Source: Amphirosellinia nigrospora (lineage: Eukaryota; Ascomycota; Sordariomycetes; Xylariales; Xylariaceae). Taken from it: a stretch of DNA of 64,000 nt. The stretch spans positions 124,001 through 188,000 of the forward strand of contig SCHM01000002.1 of NCBI GenBank assembly GCA_004123355.1, in the 5' to 3' direction. How positions within the stretch are numbered: position 1 is the first letter of the stretch; the number at the start of each line of letters is the position of its first letter. Under the pieces are notes generated by a model. It searched no databases. It was not told the DNA's origin and saw only the letters and a program-made list of their open reading frames with translations. Both the position numbers and the translations under genes were made by a program. This document shows positions 35,776-47,045 of this stretch, piece after piece.

Positions 35776-38700
35776 ATGGGCCTTCCTGCGGACTTCGACG
35801 ACAGACAAATCGAAATCGAGTCCACGGCCGAACCTACCATCCCTACGAATACCAAACCGAGAACAATGGTCTTGGCTGGCGCGCTTCCTGAAGCAGTACG
35901 TCACCATTGCTCCCACTTCTAGCAGAAATCGCACTGACTGTCTGAGCCAGGGGTTTGTATGATCCTAGCTTAGAAAAGGATCGTGCGGCGTTGGTTTCGC
36001 TTGTATGCTCTCATTCGGTTAATCTCGTGGATCGACTTTACTGACTTCTAATATAAGCACTATAAGGGCTTCCGAGCCACAAGATCGTTAGCGATGGTTG
36101 GTTGCCCTACGGCCTTTGCGCCTTATAAAATGACGTTCGTTTGGTAGCTACTTGCGCAGCGCGAAACCTCCTCTGCAACATGACCCATCGCGTGCGGTGG
36201 TTCGAGCGCGAGATGGTGACGGTGCCGGTGTAATGACCTCGATACCTCATAAGTTTTTCATTAAGATTTGAAAGGGACCAAGGCATGGCTACCCGCCACT
36301 GGGGCAATATGCCGTGGGGAATTTGTTTTTTAAGCCTGATGAGGAAACGCTGCAGGAATCGAAGAGGCAGTTGGAAGATATTGCCGAATCGCTGGGGTTG
36401 AGGGTTTTGGGATGGCGAGAACCTCCTGTAGACTCTACTCTCCTTGGCCCTGCTGCTAAATCACGCGAGCCCACTATACTGCAACCCTTCGTTGTCCTTG
36501 CTTCCGTTTATGGTTCTGGCAATGCTCCTGAAAAGACGGATCCTGAGGAATTCCCGGAGAGACACTTCGAGAAACAACTCTATGTCCTCCGAAAACGCGC
36601 CACTCATACTATCGGCCTCCAGAACTGGTTTTACCTGTGCTCCCTCTCGAACAAGAACATCGTTTACAAGGGACAACTAGCTCCAGTTCAGGTCTACCAG
36701 TACTACCATGACCTGGTGAATGCTGACTATCAGGCTCATTTTGCGCTTGTCCACTCCAGATTCTCTACCAATACATTCCCTTCCTGGGACCGCGCCCAAC
36801 CTCTACGTTGGGCAGCTCATAATGGTACGTTTATGAACCTAGAAGTAATCGTAACCACAAGAACACATCTAATGAGATTGGTAATGTAGGTGAAATCAAC
36901 ACTCTGCGTGGTAATAAGAACTGGATGCGGGCACGAGAAGGCGTCATGCAATCCGAGGTCTTTGGTGACGAGCTCGAACATCTATACCCTATTGTCGAAG
37001 ACGGCGGCTCCGACTCCGCCGCTTTCGACAATGTTCTCGAGCTCCTCACCATCAATGGTGTGCTGTCCCTGCCGGAGGCTGTGATGCTCATGGTTCCTGA
37101 AGCTTGGCAAGGAAATACGGCGATGGATCCTAAGAAGGCTGCGTTCTATGAATGGGCTGCGTGTCAGATGGAACCTTGGGATGGTCCTGCTCTATTCACC
37201 TTCGCTGACGGTCGCTTTTGCGGCGCAAACCTTGACCGAAATGGATTGCGGCCTTGCCGATACTACGTCATGGATGATGATCGTATCATATGTGCCTCCG
37301 AAGTTGGCACTATTCCTGTTGACCCAGAGTCAGTTGTGCAAAAGGGTCGCCTCCAACCAGGCCGCATGTTGCTCGTTGATACTAAAGCTGGACGTATAAT
37401 CGATGATTCAGAACTCAAGAAAACGGTCTCAGAGCGCGCCGACTTCCGCTCGTGGATTGACAATGAGCTAATTTCACTTCCAAAGGTTGTGGCTCAAATT
37501 TCTGAGCAGCAGCACATCGATCTTACTCCTAAGCTCAACTCCACGCCGCTTCAACAGGACCCTCTGCTATTGTCTTTCGGTTATACTCATGAACAAGTCA
37601 GTCTACTACTTGCACCAATGGCCTCTGACGAAAAGGAAGCCCTCGGATCTATGGGTAACGATGCTCCGTTAGCATGTCTAGCTCAAGGTCCACGCCTGCT
37701 TTACGAGTATTTCCGGCAGCTTTTCGCTCAAGTCACAAATCCCCCTATCGATCCCATTAGAGAGTCTATCGTCATGTCCTTAGAGTGTTACGTTGGACCC
37801 CAAGGCAACTTACTTGAGATAGATGCCTCTCAATGTGGTCGATTGTTTCTCCCGAGCCCAATTCTGTCGATTCCCGAGTTCCAAGGGTTGACCAACATTT
37901 CTAAAATACACCCCGAATGGACGGTCAAGACTATCGACTTAACTTTCCCCAAAACAGAAGGCATTTCAGGCTATATGAAACAGCTGGATTTCATTTGCCA
38001 GGAGGCCAGTACCGCTATTGAGGCTAGAAACAGAATTATTGTTCTGTCCGATCGTAAGATATCTGCCGACCGAGTCGCAGTATCAGCTTTGCTTGCATCT
38101 GGTATGGTACATCATCACCTCGTTAGCAACAAGTGGCGGTCGATGGCTGCTATAGTATTGGAAACTGCCGAGGCTCGCGAGGTTCACCACATGTGTGTTT
38201 GCCTTGGTTATGGGGCTGACGCGATCAACCCTTACCTTGCAATGGAATGCATCCTGAAGCTTAACCGCGAGGGGCTAATCCGTAAGAAACTAAGTGACGA
38301 TCAACTTATAGCCAACTATAAGCATTCGTGTGACGGAGGCATTCTGAAAGTCATGAGTAAGATGGGTATCTCTACCTTGGCAAGTTACAAGGGTGCTCAG
38401 ATATTCGAAGCTCTCGGTATCGATGACGACGTTGTCGAGAGATGCTTCAGAGGCACCGCCTCTCGCATAAGGGGTGCTACTTTTACACATATCGCAGAGG
38501 ATGCGTTCAGATTCCACGAACGTGGCTTCCCTTCTCGACACACTGTTAATGTCCCTGGGCTGCCGGAATCTGGCGAATATCACTGGCGCGATGGCGGCGA
38601 AGCACACATCAATGACCCCACATCCATCGCCAACATACAGGATGCTGTGCGATCTAAGAATGACAAATCGTACGAAGCGTATTCCCGGTCTGAATACGAA

Positions 38701-41700
38701 CAAATCAAAGCCTGCACGCTCCGTGGTATGCTTGACTTCAAGTTCGATGAGCATACGCCCATACCAATTGATCAAGTTGAGCCATGGACCGATATCGTTC
38801 GACGCTTCTGCACGGGTGCCATGTCATATGGCTCTATCTCTATGGAATCCCATTCCACATTGGCTGTGGCTATGAATCGTCTCGGTGGCAAGTCCAATAC
38901 TGGTGAAGGCGGCGAGGACCCCGAGAGATCGCAAGTCATGTCAAACGGTGACACCATGAGATCTGCCATCAAGCAAGTTGCTTCGGGCCGATTTGGTGTC
39001 ACTTCGGCTTACCTTGCAGACTCTGACGAGCTTCAGATCAAGATGGCCCAAGGCGCAAAGCCTGGTGAAGGTGGTGAGCTCCCTGGTCACAAAGTTTCAA
39101 AACCGATTGCTCGAACCCGACACTCAACTCCTGGTGTTGGTCTTATCTCTCCACCGCCCCACCACGACATCTACTCTATCGAAGACTTGAAGCAGCTCAT
39201 TTATGACCTCAAGTGCTCTAGTCCTCGATCTCGTGTGTCTGTGAAGCTTGTGTCAGAGACTGGTGTTGGTATCGTTGCCTCTGAGTAGCCAAGGCCAAGG
39301 CTGATCACATCTTGATTTCCGGACACGATGGTGGTACAGGCGCCTCAAGATGGACCGGAATCAAATATGCTGGGCTTCCATGGGAATTGGGTCTTGCGGA
39401 AACTCACCAAACTTTGGTACTCAATGATCTTCGTGGGCGCGTTGTCGTGCAGACTGATGGACAACTCCGAACAGGTCGCGATGTTGCTATCGCTTGTTTG
39501 TTAGGAGCTGAGGAATGGGGCTTCGCTACTACTCCACTGATCGCCATGGGCTGTATTATGATGAGGAAATGCCATCTGAATACGGTGATTAAAATATCCT
39601 CTGAATATTTGTATTGATTGCTAATTCTACTATAGTGCCCCGTCGGTATAGCGACCCAGGATCCAGAGCTCCGCAAGAAGTTCACTGGTACTCCTGAGCA
39701 CGTTATTAATTTCTTCTACTATGTCGCTAACGAGCTCAGAGCTATCATGGCCCAGCTCGGATTCAGAACCATCAATGAAATGGTTGGACACGTGGAGTGT
39801 CTGAAAGTTCGGGAGGATCTTCGAACTGGCAAGACTTCCAACATTGATTTGTCACTCATTCTTACCCCGGCCCACAAACTTCGACCTGGCGTAGCTACTT
39901 TCAACGTGCGAAAGCAAGATCACCGACTCTATGTTCGCCTAGATAACAAGCTTATATCCGAAGCCGAGTTGACCCTCGAGAAGGGATTACCGTCGCGCAT
40001 TGAATGTGACATTGTCAATACCGACAGAGCAATGGGAACGTCACTATCCTATCACGTCTCGAAGCGCTACGGGGAAGCTGGACTGCCCATGGACACCGTT
40101 CATGTCAACATTAAGGGTTCGGCTGGACAGTCTTTCGGCGCTTTCCTAGCCCCTGGCATTACTCTTGAATTAGAGGGCGACGCCAACGATTATGTTGGCA
40201 AAGGTCTCTCTGGTGGTCGCCTCATCATTTACCCCCTCGATCTGCGGTATTCAAGGCCGAGGAGAACATCCTTATCGGCAATGTGTGTTTGTATGGAGCA
40301 ACTCAAGGCACCTGTTTCTTCCGTGGTATTGCTGCCGAGCGGTTTGCGGTACGAAACTCGGGCGCCACTGCCGTTGTCGAAGGCGTTGGTGACCATGGTT
40401 GTGAGTACATGACGGGTGGTCGTGTCGTCATTTTAGGCAACACTGGTCGCAACTTTGCTGCGGGTATGTCTGGCGGCATCGCATACGTGCTAGATATCAA
40501 CGGTGATTTCTTAAACAAACTCAACGATGAGATGGTTGAAGCTTCTCGTATCGATGATCCGACCGAGATTGCGTTCCTGCGGGGCCTGATCGAGGATCAT
40601 CACCATTACACGGGATCGGAGCTGGCTGCTCGCATTTTAGTGGACTTTAACAGAGCTCTGCCACGCTTTGTTAAGGTTTTACCTGTGGATTATAAGCGTG
40701 TCCTACAGGAAGAGGCAGCAAAAGCCGCTGAAGCGAAGCGCGCCGAGTACAATCTCCCTGTCATCCCAGGCGTTGTTAAGAAAGAGGACAAGGCTGCTCA
40801 GCTTCAGGATATCGAGGAGACTGTTGGCGATAATGCGGCTGAGAAGAAACGAGCCCTAGTTTTAGACAAGACAAAGGGTTTCATGAAGTACTCGCGTCGT
40901 TCTGAGAAATATCGTAACCCTACCACGCGAACAAAAGACTGGGCTGAACTCTCTCAGAGGCTTGATGAGGACGAAATAAAGTACCAGTCAGCTCGTTGCA
41001 TGGACTGCGGTGTTCCATTCTGTCAATCGGAAACTGGCTGCCCAATTTCTAACATTATCCCTAAATGGAACGAGCTGGTCTTCCAGAATCAGTGGCAGGA
41101 CGCGCTCAACCGTCTTCTCATGACCAACAATTTCCCCGAGTTTACTGGTCGTGTTTGCCCAGCACCATGCGAGGGCGCTTGCGTTCTCGGTATTAATGAA
41201 GATCCTGTGGGAATTAAGTCTATTGAGTGCGCCATTATCGACCGTGGTTTCGAAATGGGATGGATGGTACCTCGGCCTCCAGAAGTGCGAACTGGCAAAA
41301 ACATTGCCATCATTGGATCAGGCCCCGCCGGTCTTGCATGTGCCGATCAGCTCAACAAGGCTGGGCATAGTGTTACTGTTTATGAGCGTGCTGATCGCGT
41401 TGGTGGCCTGCTCATGTACGGTATTCCTAACATGAAGCTTGATAAACGCATTGTGAAGCGGAGAACAGACTTTATGGCCGCGGAGGGCGTTCAATTCAAG
41501 ACGGGCGTCACCATTGGTGAGAATATCTCTCTAATGGATCTCAAGGCTCAAAATGATGCTGTTGTCATCGCCACTGGAGCCACAGTAGCTCGAGATCTTC
41601 CGATCAAGAACCGTAACCTTAACGGAATCCACTTCGCCATGGAATTCCTACACAAGAACACTAAGTCTCTACTAGACTCTGAGCTCGGTGACAACGCTTA

Positions 41701-42445
41701 TCTCTCCGCAAAGGACAAGAATGTCATTGTTATCGGTGGCGGTGATACTGGTAACGACTGTATCGGTACCCAGTCCGTCACGGCGCCAAATCGATAATAA
41801 AACTTTGAGCTCTTGCCGCAACCTCCGCCGCAGCGTGGTCGGGACAACCCTTGGCCACAGTGGCCTCGTATCTACCGCGTGGATTATGGTCACACAGAAG
41901 TCGCACAACACATGGGCAAAGATCCTCGTGAATACTGTATCATGTCCGAGGAGTTTGTCGACGATGGTAGCGGAAATGTGAAGGGCATCAACACGATTCG
42001 TGTCGAATGGACCAAGTCCGCATCTGGCGGCTGGGACATGAAGAAGCTTGAGGATACGAAGCAATTCTTCCCCGCAGACCTTGTCCTGCTTTCCATGGGT
42101 TTCCTCGGCCCCGAGGCTCGCGTCCTAGGTGACGAGATTGAGAAGGACGCTCGAAAGAATGTGAAGACAGCGCCTGGCTCCTACGCAACTAACGTCGACG
42201 GCATTTTTACTGCCGGCGACTGCCATCGTGGCCAGTCTTTGATTGTCTGGTAAGTCTAACTTGTGAAACTGGCCTTATTCTTATATGTATGCTAATTTAA
42301 TATTAGGGGCATCAACGAAGGAAGACAATCCGCTCGCGAGGTTGATGTATACCTCCAGGGCGCCACCTACCTACCAGTAACCGGCGGCATCATCAAGCAG
42401 ACGGCCAAAGAAATCCTTCGTAATGAGATACCCATCGCTGCATAA
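35776..42445 (+). CDS. GLT1: NADH-dependent glutamate synthase (GOGAT)
   Basis: Makes two glutamates from glutamine and 2-oxoglutarate using NADH; central to nitrogen assimilation. About 2,110 aa, full family length. Domain order: N-terminal glutamine amidotransferase, with the nucleophile Cys in CGVGF at 35984 after a short propeptide (LPEA...LYDPSLEKD); FMN/synthase domain ([47 protein letters not shown]); 3Fe-4S motif CHLNTCPVGIA across intron 39585-39635; GXGXG beta-helix; then the NADH-oxidising part with 4Fe-4S cysteines ([26 protein letters not shown]), [12 protein letters not shown] and [10 protein letters not shown]. Further clear introns: 36825-36889 and 42250-42306; two more lie in the first 300 bases. 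Frame breaks: several in 35960-36310, then about 39283, 40234, and a compensating pair (lost base near 41770, extra A at 41799-41802). The last exon ends [12 protein letters not shown]. Confidence 0.96.
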
Positions 42446-43420
42446 CGGAGATGTGAACAAAAAATTAGTGGTTTTTGGGGGAGCAGGCCGGGTTTTGTTT
42501 GCACTGGAATCAGGAGTATTTTGCCCTGGCGCAAGTTTAGAGCCAGCTAAAACGGGATATGTGTATGTATAGTTGCGGATGAGTTTATGATACCACAAGC
42601 AAGAGAAAAATGCATTGTTTATTTTTTTTTTCTTTAAATCAATCTTGTTCGTACAAAAATAGAGCATCGAGGGAGCCAGAACTAAGCGAAGCTGAGCATA
42701 GCCAAGCCCGCTTGCGCTAGACCGGACGGTAGGACAGTAGCAGAAATAAAACCGGTTCACGTCACAGTTTAAGTTTAGAAGAATTGACCTAAAAAGGAAA
42801 TCTGGAAAAAATCTGGACATGGTCGGATTCGAACCGACATCCCGGTTGCCATGTAATGAGATCCCGGTTGCTACCAGAGTTTAGTGCTATTACCTCAAAA
42901 TAAATGTTCGCTTTACACAATAGAGATTATAAATCAATCAATCAACCTGCCATTAAGAAAAACGGTACAATCAGAATTCTACAGTCCTGACCACAGCACA
43001 TAGATTCTAAAGAGACTTAAGTAACTATACAGTAACTGTTCCTTTCATCGCGTGCTAGACTGCCTATTTCGGTACTTTTGATGGTCCCGGTGGAGGCTCG
43101 TCACTGAAACCTCTAGTGAGCATGTGGCCGATGCGCACTGTCTAATTGGCCAATTGAGAGAAATGCCGCGAAGTGGAGTCGAAGGCCCCGCCCCTCTCTG
43201 ACCCATGCAGTGACGAAACGAGATTCGGCAAGCTCTAGCTAAGCTAGCATGTCTCATGGGCTGGTTTTGTTACCTACTTGTACCTTTGTTCAACAACATT
43301 GAATCTTTTTGTCGACGTTGAATTATAGTGTTCAATCGTCTTCTACTATTTTTTGGATACACCTCTTTCTATCTATCATCGTCTTATTAGACGGTCAATT
43401 TCACCGCCTCGCGCGTCAGG
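42446..43420. other. Intergenic region between GLT1 and VTC2
   Basis: Holds the 3' UTR of GLT1, a tRNA-like sequence (listed separately) and the VTC2 promoter with a pyrimidine-rich leader. No protein gene. Confidence 0.5.
42834..42905 (-). other. tRNA-like sequence on the minus strand (good T-arm, incomplete cloverleaf)
   Basis: Read on the minus strand, GTCGGTTCGAATCCGAC is a perfect T-arm followed by CATGTCCA, a normal acceptor 3' half. CTCATTA upstream recalls a Met anticodon loop. I cannot find the matching 5' acceptor GGACATG or a valid D-arm. An 11-mer, ATCCCGGTTGC, occurs twice 22 bases apart (42839-42849 and 42861-42871), which spoils the anticodon stem. Either a tRNA damaged by a small duplication or a pseudo-tRNA. 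Confidence 0.35.
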
Positions 43421-45830
43421 ATGCGTTTCGGCAAGACGCTCCGTGGGTCAATCTACCCACCATGGAGGGACGAGTACGTCGACTACTCGAAACTGAAGAG
43501 CATGTTGCGGGAGAACACCAGCGACGACGACGATGTCCCGTGGACCGAAGACGACGAGAATCGCTTTTGCGACGAGATCTTCAACGTCCAGCTCGACAAG
43601 GTCTCCCAATTTCAGGCTAGGACGACATCGAGTTTACAACAACGCGCCGACGCCGCTTTCGAGAGCCTGCGCGACCTGGCGCCCTCAGATGACAAGTCCA
43701 AGGGCGATATCACGAATGCCCGCCTGGAGGAGCTTCGGACAGAACTGGACGCCATTGTGACCGAGGTGAAGGAGCTGAAGAAATACAGCGGTCTAAACTA
43801 CACCGGCTTTCTCAAGATTGCGAAGAAGCACGATCGGAAGCGCGGTGACCGGTACAAAGTCCGCCCTATGATGCGCGTGAGCTTGTCCGAACACGGCCTC
43901 AATTCCGAGCAGAGGTTTTCACCCTCCTGAACAAACTCTCCCTCATGTACTACGCCATCAACCAAAACCTAGACAAAGACAAGCAGCAGCAACCGCTAGA
44001 CCTGGATATCCAAGAGGAATTCCACAACGGGGAGCGCTACACTGCACACAAATGTAAGCCAAGCCATTTTATGTTGCGTCGTCTTGAGGCTAACTAGTGG
44101 TATGTATACAGTCTGGGTGCATCCCGAGAATTTACTTGAGGTGAAGACGGCAATCTTGCGACATCTCCCGGCCCTAGTGTACAGCCAGCAAGCCGCCAAG
44201 GAAGTAGACGGCAATCAGGATCCTAAAATCACCTCCCTATACTTTGACAACCCCAAATTCGATCTCTACGGCAGAAAGGTCAATCGTCAGACAGATGCGT
44301 CCTCGGTACGCCTTCGTTGGTACGGTCACCTGAGCGAGAAGCCGGATATTATGCTTGAGCAAAAAATTATCTACGAAGATGGGACCAGCGAAGAAAAGAA
44401 ATTCAATATCAAAGACAAATATGTCAAGCAATATATCGATGGGGAGTACAAGATGGAGAAGTCCGTCCAGAAAATGGAGAGCAAGGCCAGCAGGACGGCT
44501 CGATTGATTCGTTCAAGGCGACCGCCGAGGAGATCCAGAACTTTATTGCCACGAGCAAACTTGAGCCGGTTATGAGAGCCAACTATACCCGCACCGCATT
44601 TCAAAAGCCGGCTGACGACCGAGTGAGGATATCTATTGACACTGACATCGCCTTTATTCGCGAGGATACCTTGGATCATGACCGGCCGTGTCGAGACCCC
44701 GCCGAATGGCACCGAACAGACATAGACAACAGTAACATGACATACCCTTTCAAAAATATCAACCAGAGCGAGGTCTCAAGGTTCCCTACGCTGTGCTAGA
44801 AATTAAGCTGAAGGAGGAAGAAGGCCGCAAACGTCCTAGGTGGATAGACGATTTGATTGTCTCTCACTTAGTCTATGCGACACCGAGATTTTCAAAGTTT
44901 GTCCATGGCGTAGCGTCGTTATTTGAGGACTATGTCAACAACCTGCCATTCTGGTTGGGTGATCTAGAGACAGACATTCGCAAAGACCCCCAGCAAGCCC
45001 ATGAAGAGGAAGAACAGAGGCGTGCTCGGCAAGCTGAGGATGTACAGGCGGTCGATAGTCTCCTTGGAACAAGTGCCAGGCGAAGTTCCTATAAGCCAGC
45101 TGCCAGTTCACCTATTGCGAAATCCTACCTGTCCGAGCGTGCAGCTTCGGAAGCCAGAACCCCCCGCACACGTCCTGTCGGTGAGGCTAGTGAGATAACT
45201 GGAGAGGTCGATGATGAATATCCCGATGCCGATGCAGAACCGTCTGGCCTGAAGCGCAACTACGGCACACTTTCGTCCGTCTTCCCCGGCTTCTCATTAT
45301 CTCGTTATGCTCGGAATAAGCGTCAAAAGGAGCAACTGCCAGAGGGTGTGACCAAACCTGAAGTTTGGTTGAAAAACGCAGGGCCGCTACAGATCGAACC
45401 CAAGGTATGGCTCGCAAATGAGCGGACATTTCTCAAGTGGCAACATATCTGCCTGCTGCTTGGCACTCTGGCCCTCGGACTGTATACGGCTGCGGGTGAG
45501 GATCTGGTAGCCGAATGCATGGGCATCGCCTACATTGTGATCGCGATTATGGCTGGGCTATGGGGCAACCTAATGCTTCACCGGCGACGTGCGATGATAG
45601 TGGAGCGTAGCGGTAAAGATTTTGATAACGTGATCGGTCCCCTGGCCGTCAGCGTGACGTTGATGGTTGCGCTGATACTCAACTTCGTATTTGCGGTCAG
45701 TCTCCTCCTCCCAACCTTTAAGTACGTGTTACAACGGCTAACACTAATCCAGTATCGCAATGCACTCGACAGATTTGACGCCCCAACACGTAATGAGACG
45801 GACACAGCATTTATCGGTGAGCTTCTGTAA
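43421..45830 (+). CDS. VTC2: Vacuolar transporter chaperone subunit Vtc2-type (SPX-VTC-TM), frame-broken
   Basis: Accessory subunit of the vacuolar polyphosphate polymerase complex. The N-terminal SPX domain begins MRFGKTLRGSIYPPWRDEYVDYSKLK, the Vtc2/3 pattern (Vtc4 starts differently), and senses inositol pyrophosphates. The VTC domain follows intron 44054-44111: FWVHPENLLEVKTAILRHLP, SLYFDNPKFDLY, VRLRWYG, MLEQKIIYEDG, LEPVMRANYTRTAFQ, YAVLEIKL. A Ser/Glu-rich linker leads to a transmembrane C-terminus (HICLLLGTLALGLYT, IAYIVIAIMAGLWGNL, VSVTLMVALILNFVFA). Intron 45696-45752 is 57 nt, in frame and stop-free, so the open frame runs through it; its GTCAGT donor, CTAAC branch and CAG acceptor mark it as an intron, giving NFVFA-YRNALDRF. 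Three single-base breaks lie near 43922, 44482 and 44785 (a short C run). Confidence 0.92.
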
Positions 45831-47045
45831 AAATGAAGAATTCTTATTGGGTGCGGCGTTCCGTGTTGGCCAGGATCCTAGATGACGATCATGAATGAGG
45901 CTTTAATCAACAGGTAGCGTACAGATTGTAAATTCTGACGTTTAAGAATATTGCCCATAAGCATGCCAATCAGCTAAACTAGTAGGTACCCGCCTATCGA
46001 CAGCAATTGTTCGTAAGGCAGCTTTATGTCTTCATGTTGTTGTTCAATTAGCACGGAGGCGGGGCAATCTATGGGACTATCCAAGTGCTCATTGGCGACG
46101 TCCGAATACACCCAAGTATTAGTCTAGACTTTAGGTACCAAGCTTTGGCGGCGCTAGCGACGGCCTATGCAAGTGTTTCATTGTTGTCCGGTAGGACCTT
46201 GTCTACAGTATAGCAGTCTAGAAGTACATGTCGGTGGGATGGTAACCTACCGACTACCGCTATATATGGGAATGCGTGGACAAATAGCAGGCTAGCATTA
46301 GGCCAATGAGATAGATACCTAATGGTCGTTTCAGTTTCTTCCTTCCTAGGTAGTGTCTGGTTGCGCAGCGTCGGGAGATGACACAGATGCACTTAGGTAC
46401 CATACCTCGGATTTGTTTACGCATAATGATTTGTACATGGCTTCACTGGCAGTGAGGCCACCAATTACCTAACCTAGGTAATTGGCGCTCAGGTATTCCG
46501 TAAAAGCTGGATAGGCTAGGCCCGAGTGCGCCAATGCATGGTATGGTGGCTTCGTCGTCCAATTTTCGACGGACCATTCATCATCATTATCATTATTATT
46601 ATTCATGCATCTGCTGCATACCAGTGTTGTGCTTGAACGGTATCGGTAATGAATTCCTCTCATCGCACCACCGTCAATCAATCTACATCATCGTCACCAA
46701 CTCCATCCTCAGTAAGGTACCTACAATAGTATGCATACCTAAAACATCTTACTTCAAACAACTAACTACCTTAACTCAAACCCACCTAACCAAACAACCA
46801 AACAAACAAACGACTAGCTGCCTATTCTTGCCATACTTATTGCAGACAACCACGTCCACCGTCCTTCCACCATACAGCGTCGACCTCTTATTCTCGGGCG
46901 GTGATTGTGTGATTGTCACTGCCCAGCCACAACGTTGACGCGTGTTAGGTCGCCTTCCCCCACCAAATAATGAATACGAGGCATCCCACGCTCAAATCGT
47001 CTCCTCCAGGCTCGGACACCTGATCTGTATTTCCCCCATGCTCGA
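45831..47045. other. Intergenic region (1.2 kb)
   Basis: No gene seen. Several TACCTA/TAGGTA motifs and a TTATTATTATTATT-type stretch near 46590 are simple sequence. The right side is the leader of the gene at 47046, with AAACAAACAAAC repeats near 46795. Confidence 0.45.
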
